Shown here: positions 1 through 6,967 of the stretch, piece by piece
How positions within the stretch are numbered: position 1 is the stretch's first letter
Layout: each line of letters opens with the position of its first letter
Assembly (NCBI GenBank): GCA_027858275.1
Contig: JAQIDA010000126.1
Coordinates: 1-7,773 of the forward strand
Source of the DNA: Candidatus Kapaibacterium sp.
GTDB lineage: Bacteria; Bacteroidota; Ignavibacteria; Kapaibacteriales; UBA2268
Length of the DNA stretch: 7,773 bases
Reading direction: 5' to 3'
Made by a program: the position numbers and the translations under genes
Notes under the pieces: generated by a model
Database searches by the model: none
Told to the model about the DNA's origin: nothing
What the model saw: only the letters and a program-made list of their open reading frames with translations

Positions 1-102
1 GTTTGGCATCGTTTTGTCGAGATTGTTCTGATTATCAAAGATTTTCAATTGATCCTTATAAAAAAATATATTAATTATACTGACAAAAGAGGTTCCGGGT
101 GA
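1..102 (+). CDS. possible 3' end of an upstream gene, cut by the window edge
   Basis: Frame 1 is open from the first base to a TGA at 100-102, about 33 codons, and would end ...YTDKRGSG. Its stop overlaps the GTG start of the next gene in a GTGA arrangement, which is typical of translational coupling. No promoter box is visible before the next gene, which also fits co-transcription. Against this, 33 open codons can occur by chance, and frame 3 is also open from the edge to a TAA at 72-74 (ending ...DPYKKIY), so the true reading frame is undecided. I recognise no family in either tail. Confidence 0.25.
   Translation, partial: VWHRFVEIVLIIKDFQLILIKKYINYTDKRGSG
87..92 (+). promoter_or_regulatory. 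Shine-Dalgarno sequence that supports a GTG start
   Basis: AAGAGG lies 6 nt before the GTG at 99-101. In-frame stops at 72-74 and 81-83 rule out a longer reading frame, and the next residues form a signal peptide. The GTG is therefore the best start even though it is not ATG. Confidence 0.6.
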
Positions 103-1742
103 GATTTGTTCCCACATTAGTAATTGTCATTTTATTAGGCAGTTCAGTACTTCTGTCCGATAATTATTATGTCGGTCCTGATAAAGACCATGAAAATATA
201 GGAGATGTCCCTTGGGAAAACCTTATGCCCGGCGACAGTGTTTTGATATATCCGAGAGACGAAGCTTATAAAGAAAAATGGGTGATATGCAGAGTCGGCA
301 CCGAGGCCGAGCCGATAGTCGTGAAAGGAATAATTGACGCGGAGGGTAATCTTCCCGTTATTGACGGAAGGAACGCAACTACTCGTCCTGAGTTAAATTT
401 TTGGAATGAAGAGCGCGGCGTTATTAAAATCGGCGGTGCGAACAAACCGGCTGATACAACTCCCGAATATATAATTCTTGAGAATCTCGACATCAGAAGC
501 GGTCGTCCTCCGTTCAAATTCAGCGGGCGCAACGGAGAAACTTCCTATGTAAAAAACTGTGCGGCTGTTTATATCGAAAAAGGTAAACATATTGTTGTGA
601 GGAATTGTATTCTGCATGATTGCGGCAACGGTTTATTTTCAGGCGGCGAAGATATTGTCGTGGAATACACTCATATCTACGACAACGGTATTGAGGAAAG
701 CTGGTATGAACATAATAATTATACAGAAGCTGACGGCATCCTTTTTCAGTATAACTACTTCGGTCCGCTCAGAGACGCTTGCGACGGCAATAATCTGAAA
801 GACAGATCGCGCGGCACAATCATCAGATACAATTTTATAGAGGACGGAAACCGCCAGTTAGATTTGGTTGATACAGGCAAGGAATTGTTCTATACATCAG
901 AAAAATACAGGTCGACTTTCGTTTATGGAAATATATTAACCGAACACGACGGCGAGGGGAACAGCCAAATTATACATTACGGCGGTGATTCCGGGGATGA
1001 GATTCGTTATCGAAAAGGAACTCTTTATCTACACCATAATACAATCATTTCATATCGACCCGGGAACGCGACTTTGGTGCGTTTGTCCTCGGAAGATGAA
1101 ACCTGCGACGCACGGAATAATATTATTTATACTATCGCTTCGGGCAATAAATTCGCTATGATTGGCGATCAGGGGACATTAAATCTCCGAAATAATTTCA
1201 TCAAACCTGATTGGGTTATCAGTCACGGCAATACAGACGGAACAGTCAATACCGAGAATAATATTGGGCAAAATGATCCCGGATTTGTCAACTTCGACGA
1301 AACTGATTTTCATCTAAGCGAAGAGTCTCTCTGTGTTAACTCCGGAGCATATCTCGACGCTAAGATTATTGAAGAATACAGCCCTCAATATCATTACATA
1401 CACGAAAGATTGAGAGAGCCGCGCAAAGACATTGGAATGCCGGATATAGGAGCGTACGCTTATGACATTCCCGCAGGGATCAAAGATATTTCTTCATCGG
1501 ATAATATTAATATATATCCTCACCCGGTTTGCGACGAGTTGATAATAAAAGCAAACTCAGCAGATAAAATCGAAGTACTAAATGTAAACGGTAAGATATT
1601 AAAAACAATAAGCACTAATTCAGCAGATGAAATCAGAATTGATTGCCGGGCAATGGATCTAATTCCCGGAGTATATTTTGTTCGTATATATGAATTTGGC
1701 GGAGTAGTGAAAACCGGGAAGTTTGTGTTTGTCGGAAGGTAA
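99..1742 (+). CDS. secreted right-handed parallel beta-helix protein with type IX secretion sorting domain
   Basis: The 547-residue product starts at GTG. Residues 1-20 form a Sec signal peptide: one Arg, then a hydrophobic run (LVIVILLGSSVLL). Residues 120-370 contain repeated short strand-turn units of the pectate-lyase-like beta-helix type, for example YIILENLDI (124-132), HIVVRNCILHDCGNG (164-178), GTIIRYNFIEDG (239-250), GTLYLHHNTII (307-317) and GTLNLRNNFI (359-368). Residues 394-455 look like the usual closing segment (DPGF, DFHLS, then DIGAY). Residues 469-547 match a type A Por sorting domain: IYPHPV at 472-477, PGVYFVRI at 525-532 and KTGKFVFV near the end. Proteins with such tails are exported by the type IX system and usually anchored or released at the cell surface. 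Beta-helix proteins of this kind often bind or cleave polysaccharides, but I can assign no catalytic residues, so lyase activity is only a possibility. No intrinsic terminator in this orientation follows. Confidence 0.88.
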   Translation: MRFVPTLVIVILLGSSVLLSDNYYVGPDKDHENIGDVPWENLMPGDSVLIYPRDEAYKEKWVICRVGTEAEPIVVKGIIDAEGNLPVIDGRNATTRPELNFWNEERGVIKIGGANKPADTTPEYIILENLDIRSGRPPFKFSGRNGETSYVKNCAAVYIEKGKHIVVRNCILHDCGNGLFSGGEDIVVEYTHIYDNGIEESWYEHNNYTEADGILFQYNYFGPLRDACDGNNLKDRSRGTIIRYNFIEDGNRQLDLVDTGKELFYTSEKYRSTFVYGNILTEHDGEGNSQIIHYGGDSGDEIRYRKGTLYLHHNTIISYRPGNATLVRLSSEDETCDARNNIIYTIASGNKFAMIGDQGTLNLRNNFIKPDWVISHGNTDGTVNTENNIGQNDPGFVNFDETDFHLSEESLCVNSGAYLDAKIIEEYSPQYHYIHERLREPRKDIGMPDIGAYAYDIPAGIKDISSSDNINIYPHPVCDELIIKANSADKIEVLNVNGKILKTISTNSADEIRIDCRAMDLIPGVYFVRIYEFGGVVKTGKFVFVGR

Positions 1743-1810
1743 AATTGATTGCTGTTTGCTTCTACGGTTTCAACCCGAACTATTCTTGAGTTTGTTGTAA
1801 CTGCCAGCAA

Positions 1811-1830
1811 CGGATAGCTTCAGCTATCCG
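1811..1830. repeat. perfect 8-bp hairpin, left half of the paired element
   Basis: CGGATAGC and GCTATCCG form a perfect stem around a TTCA loop. The plus strand continues CTAAAAC and the minus strand continues TTGCTGG. Neither is T-rich, so this is not a classical intrinsic terminator in either direction. Confidence 0.85.
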
Positions 1831-1856
1831 CTAAAACAATCGTTCTTGATGTTATG

Positions 1857-1876
1857 CATAGTGCTAAAGCACTATG
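1857..1876. repeat. perfect 8-bp hairpin, right half of the paired element
   Basis: CATAGTGC and GCACTATG form a perfect stem around a TAAA loop (TTTA on the minus strand). Stem length and loop length equal those of the hairpin at 1811-1830, but the stem sequence is different. It has no T tract on either side. Confidence 0.85.
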
Positions 1877-1939
1877 TTGCGATAAAACAAATGAATAATT
1901 CGGGTTAATTTTCTTGAAAGGTTACCGGGTAATAAACAT

Positions 1940-1969
1940 AAAAACAAAAGCCGCCCAAATTGGACGGCT
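1940..1969 (-). terminator. intrinsic terminator of etfBA
   Basis: On the minus strand, AGCCGTCC pairs with GGGCGGCT around an AATTT loop. The 8-bp stem contains one G-U wobble, and a T-rich tail (TTTGTTTTT) follows at once. It starts 37 nt after the etfA stop. On the plus strand the wobble becomes a C-A mismatch and no T tract follows, so it acts in the minus direction only. Confidence 0.85.
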
Positions 1970-2006
1970 CTACAATTACTAAGATCAATATTCCATTAAA
2001 AAGATA

Positions 2007-2975
2007 TTATCCCTTAACAGCCTTAATCTTCTCAGTCAACTTAGGCAATACATCAAAAATATCGCCGACGATACCATAATCGCAAGCGCTGAAAATCGGA
2101 GCGTCTTTGTCTTTGTTGATCGCTACGATAAATTTGGATGTTGTGATACCTGCCATGTGCTGGACCGCACCGGAAATCGCCGCGGCGATATACAATGACG
2201 GAGCGACTGTTTTACCGGTCTGACCGACTTGTTCGCTGTGAGGTCTCCAACCTGCATCAACTACCGCGCGAGAAGCGCCGACAGCGCCGCCGAGTGCATC
2301 AGCCAAATCTTCGATAATATTATAATTTTCAGGGGCTTTAATACCTCTTCCGCCGGATACAATAGCGTCAGCTTCGAGCACATCAAGTTTGCCTTCGTTT
2401 TTAGTCACTGATGTAACTTGAGCTTTAGCGTCATCAGCACTCACTTCAGGACTCATTTCGCGTACGGCGCAATCGGCAGGATTGGCTTTAGCTGTGAATA
2501 CATTTGGACGAAGTGAGTAAATTTGATTTTCAGTATTGACTTTTGCTTTAACCGCTGCTTTGCCTCCGTATACAGGTTTCAAAGCTGTGATCGTACCGCC
2601 GTCTACGTTTAATTCAACGCAATCCGCTACATAACCGGCTTCGAGTTTGACGGAAACGCGCGGGGCTACTTCAAGTCCTGCGGCATTACCTGAGAATAAG
2701 ACGCAGTCAGCGCCTTCAGCTTTTGCGCAATCTGCGACTATTTTGGCAGTTGCAGTGGAAGAATAAATACCCGCTACATTGTGTTTTGCGATAATGACAT
2801 CTGTCAAGCCGTATTCTCCGGCTGTTTTTGCCTGTTGTTCAGTGCCGTTTACGAGTACACCCGTAACGGAAACAGAAGCCTCGGCAGCGATCTGTGTTGC
2901 TGCTGAGATAACCTCGTATGAAGAACGCTTCAGCGCGTCTTTCTGTGCTTCAAGATAAACAAGGATTTTTTTCAT
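2007..2975 (-). CDS. etfA: electron-transfer flavoprotein, alpha subunit
   Basis: EtfA pairs with EtfB in a soluble flavoprotein that carries electrons from acyl-CoA dehydrogenases and related enzymes to the membrane quinone pool. The 322 residues match the usual family length. The N-terminal half (MKKILVYLEA onward) is the Rossmann-like ETF domain. The C-terminal half is the FAD-binding domain: SGGRG at 207-211, GASRAVVDAGW at 233-243, VGQTGKTV at 250-257 and the family signature from LYIAAAISGAVQH (261-273) to VAIN (284-287), followed by DAPIF and DYGIVGD. The ATG start has a good ribosome site, AAGGTGA (minus strand, 2988-2982). The gene lies 92 nt downstream of etfB and is followed by an intrinsic terminator. 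A linked dehydrogenase or ETF-quinone oxidoreductase is not in this window, so the electron donor cannot be told from context. Confidence 0.96.
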   Translation of the reverse strand: MKKILVYLEAQKDALKRSSYEVISAATQIAAEASVSVTGVLVNGTEQQAKTAGEYGLTDVIIAKHNVAGIYSSTATAKIVADCAKAEGADCVLFSGNAAGLEVAPRVSVKLEAGYVADCVELNVDGGTITALKPVYGGKAAVKAKVNTENQIYSLRPNVFTAKANPADCAVREMSPEVSADDAKAQVTSVTKNEGKLDVLEADAIVSGGRGIKAPENYNIIEDLADALGGAVGASRAVVDAGWRPHSEQVGQTGKTVAPSLYIAAAISGAVQHMAGITTSKFIVAINKDKDAPIFSACDYGIVGDIFDVLPKLTEKIKAVKG

Positions 2976-3016
2976 TTATTTTCACCTTTATTGTTGTCGA
3001 TTTAATTATGATTCGT

Positions 3017-3049
3017 ATCAAACAAACAGCTAAGGGGCTGTTGCTTGAT
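3017..3049 (-). other. intercistronic hairpin between etfB and etfA
   Basis: In the minus-strand transcript, the 13 bases at 3049-3037 pair with those at 3030-3017 to give 13 base pairs, one of them G-U, with a single bulged U and a CCCUUA loop. No U tract follows, so it is not a full terminator. The G-U pair would be a mismatch in a plus-strand RNA, which favours a role in the etfBA messenger. Possible roles are protecting the 3' end of the etfB message, being a processing site, or setting the ratio of the two subunits; none is shown. Confidence 0.5.
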
Positions 3050-3067
3050 CATTTTAACTTGTCGATA

Positions 3068-3817
3068 TTATATAACTTTAGCATCTTCGTGAAGCAAACG
3101 TACCAGTTCGGCAATATCTTCGTCAGAATCTGACAAAATTGTGCCTACACGCTGTTTCGACAAAATAGACATTTCGGAGATTGTTACGCGTTCTTCTGAC
3201 GGAATCGCGTCGCGTTCTTCGATTGCTTTTCTTTTCGCTTTCATAATATCCGGCAGTTTCGGATAGCGTGGCTCGTTCAAACCTTTTTGAGCACTTATAA
3301 TGCAAGGAAGAGGAGCTTCTACAGTTTCTTTGCCGCCTTCGATATCGCGTTCGGCAGTCAATTTGTCGCTGTCGACAGTCAGAGCCGATACGATTGAAAC
3401 AGAAGGCATATCAAGCAATTCCGCCAAGACCGAAGTCATTTGGAATGAATCATAATCGACACTCTGGCGACCGCAAAGGATGAGGTCGGGAGAGATTTCT
3501 TTCGCCAATTCGGCGATATTTTTTGCTACATAGAATGAATCTGTCGGCTCATTTTCGCTTTTGATCAATACTACTTTGTCCGCGCCCATAGCCAATGCAG
3601 TTCGCATCACATCAGTTGATGCGGCTGTTCCGACTGTTACGGCAGTTACTTCGCCGCCGTTTTTTGTGCGTAGACGCAATGCTTCTTCCAAACCGAATTC
3701 GTCGTAAGGATTTACGACATATTTAATCCCGGCGGGATCTATTGTTTTGCTGTCCGAGCCTATAAGAATGCGTGACGCAGTATCCGGCACGCGAGAAATA
3801 CAAACTAAAATATTCAT
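3068..3817 (-). CDS. etfB: electron-transfer flavoprotein, beta subunit
   Basis: EtfB is the partner of EtfA and holds the AMP (or, in bifurcating forms, a second FAD) of the complex. The 249 residues fit the family. Typical features are MNILVCISRVPDTAS at the start, NPYDEFGLEEALRL (36-49), GADKVVLI (78-85), the nucleotide loop CGRQSVDYDSFQM (115-127) and the EtfB signature from AERDIEGG (155-162) to PCIIS (171-175). The loop is shorter than the common form with DxDxxQTGQM. I cannot tell from this whether the complex is a classical or a bifurcating one; lack of neighbouring bifurcation partners makes the classical type more likely. The ATG start is supported by a CGGAG ribosome site 5 nt upstream. 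A -7 promoter box precedes the gene, so etfBA is probably transcribed apart from uvrA. Confidence 0.95.
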   Translation of the reverse strand: MNILVCISRVPDTASRILIGSDSKTIDPAGIKYVVNPYDEFGLEEALRLRTKNGGEVTAVTVGTAASTDVMRTALAMGADKVVLIKSENEPTDSFYVAKNIAELAKEISPDLILCGRQSVDYDSFQMTSVLAELLDMPSVSIVSALTVDSDKLTAERDIEGGKETVEAPLPCIISAQKGLNEPRYPKLPDIMKAKRKAIEERDAIPSEERVTISEMSILSKQRVGTILSDSDEDIAELVRLLHEDAKVI

Positions 3818-3854
3818 CTTTTCTCCGTTGTTAATAAACTTAGTGTGTTTTTTA

Positions 3855-3887
3855 CAAATATAATGATTTTCATATATTTTTACCTAA
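3855..3887 (-). promoter_or_regulatory. Bacteroidetes-type promoter of etfBA
   Basis: TATATTTG (minus strand, 3862-3855) is an exact TAnnTTTG -7 box. The expected -33 position holds TTAGG (3887-3883), a poor match to TTTG. The box ends 37 nt before the etfB ATG, leaving a short leader with the CGGAG ribosome site. Confidence 0.6.
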
Positions 3888-3894
3888 TATTTAA

Positions 3895-3912
3895 TAACTC
3901 AAAAACGAGTTA
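3895..3912 (-). repeat. short inverted repeat upstream of etfB
   Basis: On the minus strand TAACTC and GAGTTA form a 6-bp stem with a GTTTTT loop. It lies between the uvrA stop and the etfB promoter. It could slow or end uvrA transcription, but no T tract follows the stem. Confidence 0.35.
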
Positions 3913-3927
3913 ATATTTCTGTAGACA

Positions 3928-3944
3928 ATAACATGTGCTGTTAT
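3928..3944. promoter_or_regulatory. operator-like palindrome upstream of the etfBA promoter
   Basis: ATAACA-TGTGC-TGTTAT is a perfect 6-bp dyad with a 5-nt centre, the size expected for a dimeric regulator's site. It lies about 65 nt upstream of the -7 box, a position that would suit an activator better than a repressor. I cannot assign it to a regulator family. Confidence 0.35.
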
Positions 3945-3964
3945 GATTTCCACAAATTCGACTC

Positions 3965-3999
3965 CGCTCGATGTCCGGGATGAGTCGCTCAATGTCCGG
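3965..3999 (-). repeat. 14-nt direct repeat across the uvrA stop codon
   Basis: CGCTCGATGTCCGG (3965-3978) and CGCTCAATGTCCGG (3986-3999) differ at one base and are offset by 21 nt, that is seven codons. The uvrA TGA lies in the second copy; the matching triplet in the first copy is CGA. The flanking bases do not match, so any duplication was short or has decayed. Confidence 0.5.
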
Positions 4000-6967
4000 T
4001 TGAAGACAGTTCGCCTTTAAGATATTTCCCGGTTAAGCTTTTTCTGCTCCGCGCAATTTTTTCCGGAGTACCTTGAGAGATAATCTCTCCGCCGCCGGAA
4101 CCGCCCTCAGGACCGAGATCAATTATTTCATCAGCGCATTTTATGACATCCATGTTATGTTCAATAACCACAACAGTATTGCCTTTGTTAACCAGTTTCC
4201 TCAATAGCTTCATCAAAACATTTATGTCTTCAAAGTGCAGTCCCGTTGTCGGTTCGTCAAGCAAATAAATAGTTTTTCCGGTGCTGACTTTTGATAATTC
4301 AGTCGCAAGTTTAACTCGTTGAGCTTCGCCTCCGGAGAGAGTCGGAGCCTGCTGCCCGAGCTTAATATAGGTCAGTCCTACATCATATAATGCTTGAATT
4401 TTTTTCCTGATCTTTGGTATCTCCGAGAAAAATTCCAATGATTCCTCAACGGTCATATCCAAGACATCCGCGACGGATTTGCCCTTGTATTTCACGTCTA
4501 AAGTCTCTTCGTTATATCGCTTGCCGTTACAGACATCGCAGTTTACATATACATCAGGCAGGAAACTCATTTCAATTTTTTTGATGCCCGCGCCTTCGCA
4601 TTCTTCGCATCTGCCGCCTTTGACATTAAACGAGAATCGCCCGGCCTTATAACCGCGAATTTTTGCCTCAGGCATCATCGCGAAGAAATCACGAACCAAA
4701 GTGAACAATCCCGTATAAGTAGCAGGGTTCGATCTCGGAGTTCGTCCGATCGGCGATTGATCAATCTCAATGACTTTATCAATAAATTCCAATCCTTCGA
4801 TCTTTTTATAAGGTTTCGCGACCAAACTCGAACGATAGAATGTTCTCGCGAGAACGGGATATAAAGTATCATTAATCAAAGTAGATTTTCCTGAACCGCT
4901 CATCCCGGTTACGCAAGTAAGAGTGCCGAGCGGAATCGACAGAGTCACATTCTTCAGATTATTCCCGGTCGCACCTCTGAGAATCAGTTTTTTGCCGCTT
5001 CCCTCAGATCGCTTCACAGGATATTCAATCATCTTTTTGCCAATCAGATATTGAGCTGTAAGAGATTTGTCTATAGTCTTTTTGGGCAATTTATTTAATT
5101 TTTGCGGGCTGCCTTCGAAAATGATTTCACCTCCGTGAATACCTGCGCCCGGCCCGATGTCAACAATGTTATCTGCTTCCTGAATCATAGCCTTGTCATG
5201 TTCGACGACAATAACTGTATTGCCGAGATCGCGAAGTTTTTTCAATGAATTTATGAGTTTGTAATTGTCGTGCTGGTGCAGTCCTATGCTCGGCTCATCG
5301 AGAACATACATGATTCCGGTCAGTTCCGATCCTATCTGAGAAGCAAGACGAATTCTTTGAGATTCCCCTCCCGAAAGTGTTCGCACAGGACGATTCAAAG
5401 TCAAATAACCAAGCCCGACTTCGCGCAGGAAGTTCAATCTGGCGACGATTTCCTTCAATATCAAATGAGCAATTGTCTGTTGGCGTTTGGTCAGGCGACC
5501 TTCCAATTTAGAAAAGAATTCATAGGAATCATTTATATCCGGAATCACTGTGTCATGCACAGATTTCCCGTCGATGAAAATATGAAGATTATCTTCTTTC
5601 AGCCTTCCGCCCTTACAATCCGGACAAACATGTGAGGACATATAGTTTTCAATGTTTTTCTTGATCGTATGGGATGATGTGTTTTCATAATGATGTCTGA
5701 AACTCGGCAGCACTCCCGCAAATTTATGTTTGTACTTTGTCGCTGCTCGACCGAATTTATATTCTACGGTAACTGATTTTTTGCCGGTTCCGTACATTAT
5801 AGCTCCAAGGTCTTCCTCTTTCATTTCGGATATCGGAACAGTCAGATCAATCTCGTATTGTTTGGCGAAAGCTCCCACCTGATTCCAAAGCCACATGTCA
5901 CGTCTTTTACCCAGTATTTCAATCCCTCCGTCGTTGACTGACATTGTTTTATCTCTAATCACCAGTTGCTCGTCGAAGTCCCTTGTTTCGCCGAGTCCGT
6001 GGCAAGTAGGACAAGCCCCGTAAGGAGAATTGAACGAGAACATATTCGGCGACGGTTCTTTGTAAGAATGTCCGCATTTGGGACATGACAATGAAGAACT
6101 GAACAGCTTTTCCTTGATATTATCGCCGTCGTGAACAAGCAACATCATGGTTCCTTCGCCTTTTTGCAATGCCAACTCAGAAGATTCGGTTATGCGATGC
6201 TCCTGATCTTTTTCGGTCTTGCAACGGTCGACGATTAATTCTATATCATGAATTTTATATCTGCTGAGTTTCATATTGTCGCGAATCTCGCAAATTTCAT
6301 TATCAACACGGACTCTTGTGAATCCTTGTTTCCTTAGAGTAAGAAACAGTTCTGAATAATGTCCTTTTCTCGATTTCACCAAAGGAGCGAGGATCTGAAT
6401 CCTCTTCCCCGGGAACTCTTTATAAATCTCTTCAATAATAGTATCGATGGATTTTTGCTCAACAGGTATGTCGCAATCAGTGCAATACTGTGTGCCGACT
6501 CGAGCAAACAGCAGCCTGATATAATCATAAATTTCAGCAACGGTGCCGACAGTTGAGCGAGGATTATGACTGACAGATTTTTGCTCAATTGATATAGCCG
6601 GGGAGAGCCCTTCAATATTATCTACTTCCGGTTTTTTGAGCATATCCAAGAACTGCCGTGCATAAGCCGAAAGGCATTCCATATATCTGCGTTGCCCCTC
6701 GGAATACAAAGTATCAAATGCCAGACTGGATTTGCCGCTGCCCGAGAGACCGGTAATCACCGTGAATTTATCTCGGGGAATAACGATGTCCACATTCTTA
6801 AGATTATGTTCACGCGCTCCCTTAACAATTATGTCGGAAACATCATCAATACCGGCTTTCAGTACTTTCAAATCAACAATTTCATCGTTTGAAATGCTGA
6901 CAGGCAAACGCTTTGCCGCTTTATCTATGTAGGTTCTTTTATTAGTAGTCACTATTTTCTCATTCAA
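3989..6967 (-). CDS. uvrA: excinuclease ABC subunit A (UvrA)
   Basis: UvrA is the DNA-damage sensor of nucleotide excision repair; as a dimer it loads UvrB onto lesions. Both ABC ATPase halves are intact. The first has Walker A GLSGSGKSS (73-81), signature LSGGESQR (531-538), Walker B VLDEPS (555-560) and VVEHD (587-591). The second has GMSGSGKST (688-696), LSGGEAQR (877-884), LLDEPT (902-907) and VIEHN (934-938). Zinc cysteines are C295/C298/C319/C322 and C787/C790/C810/C813. The length, 992 residues, is about 45 above the usual 940-950 because of an N-terminal extension before the normal opening (IIVKGAREHNLKN, 46-58). The start is uncertain: a TGA directly precedes the TTG at 6967, the next candidate is GTG at 6952, and there is no in-frame ATG before the first Walker motif. 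A promoter lies just upstream. The identity is not in doubt. Confidence 0.98.
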   Translation of the reverse strand: MNEKIVTTNKRTYIDKAAKRLPVSISNDEIVDLKVLKAGIDDVSDIIVKGAREHNLKNVDIVIPRDKFTVITGLSGSGKSSLAFDTLYSEGQRRYMECLSAYARQFLDMLKKPEVDNIEGLSPAISIEQKSVSHNPRSTVGTVAEIYDYIRLLFARVGTQYCTDCDIPVEQKSIDTIIEEIYKEFPGKRIQILAPLVKSRKGHYSELFLTLRKQGFTRVRVDNEICEIRDNMKLSRYKIHDIELIVDRCKTEKDQEHRITESSELALQKGEGTMMLLVHDGDNIKEKLFSSSLSCPKCGHSYKEPSPNMFSFNSPYGACPTCHGLGETRDFDEQLVIRDKTMSVNDGGIEILGKRRDMWLWNQVGAFAKQYEIDLTVPISEMKEEDLGAIMYGTGKKSVTVEYKFGRAATKYKHKFAGVLPSFRHHYENTSSHTIKKNIENYMSSHVCPDCKGGRLKEDNLHIFIDGKSVHDTVIPDINDSYEFFSKLEGRLTKRQQTIAHLILKEIVARLNFLREVGLGYLTLNRPVRTLSGGESQRIRLASQIGSELTGIMYVLDEPSIGLHQHDNYKLINSLKKLRDLGNTVIVVEHDKAMIQEADNIVDIGPGAGIHGGEIIFEGSPQKLNKLPKKTIDKSLTAQYLIGKKMIEYPVKRSEGSGKKLILRGATGNNLKNVTLSIPLGTLTCVTGMSGSGKSTLINDTLYPVLARTFYRSSLVAKPYKKIEGLEFIDKVIEIDQSPIGRTPRSNPATYTGLFTLVRDFFAMMPEAKIRGYKAGRFSFNVKGGRCEECEGAGIKKIEMSFLPDVYVNCDVCNGKRYNEETLDVKYKGKSVADVLDMTVEESLEFFSEIPKIRKKIQALYDVGLTYIKLGQQAPTLSGGEAQRVKLATELSKVSTGKTIYLLDEPTTGLHFEDINVLMKLLRKLVNKGNTVVVIEHNMDVIKCADEIIDLGPEGGSGGGEIISQGTPEKIARSRKSLTGKYLKGELSSTGH

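Larger units (their letters stand above)
1772..1906. repeat. paired inverted hairpin element (REP/BIME-like or MITE-like)
   Basis: Two inverted copies of one unit enclose a 26-nt centre (1831-1856). The outer arms are AACCCGAACTATTC (1772-1785) and, read on the minus strand, AACCCGAATTATTC (1906-1893), with 13 of 14 bases the same. Inside each arm come TTTGTT(G/T)TA (1791-1799; 1891-1883 on minus), then GCAAC (1807-1811; 1880-1876 on minus). The C of GCAAC is the first base of an 8-bp hairpin in both copies. The two stems differ in sequence but both are perfect, with loops TTCA and, read on minus, TTTA. It lies between the ends of two convergent genes, a usual place for REP-type repeats. No transposase is present here, and copy number elsewhere is unknown. 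A structured RNA or a pair of transcription stops are alternatives. Confidence 0.6.

Noticed and set aside
1555..1640. Repeated peptide NSADKIEV / NSADEIRI with similar DNA in the beta-helix protein tail
   Set aside because: Both fall in beta strands of the sorting domain; the likeness is short and not a tandem duplication.
1520..1810. Minus-strand open frame of 96 codons across the end of the beta-helix gene and into the inverted repeat
   Set aside because: It is antisense to the type IX sorting domain, has no ribosome site and no recognisable product.
1949..1969. Reading the terminator hairpin as a stop for the plus-strand beta-helix gene
   Set aside because: On the plus strand the stem has a C-A mismatch and is followed by CTACAATTAC, with no T tract.
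3895..3912. Calling the TAACTC/GAGTTA hairpin an intrinsic terminator of uvrA
   Set aside because: The stem is short and AT-rich, and only a broken T/A stretch follows.
5270..5635. Plus-strand open frame of 121 codons
   Set aside because: It is antisense to the conserved ATPase core of uvrA and shows no family features.
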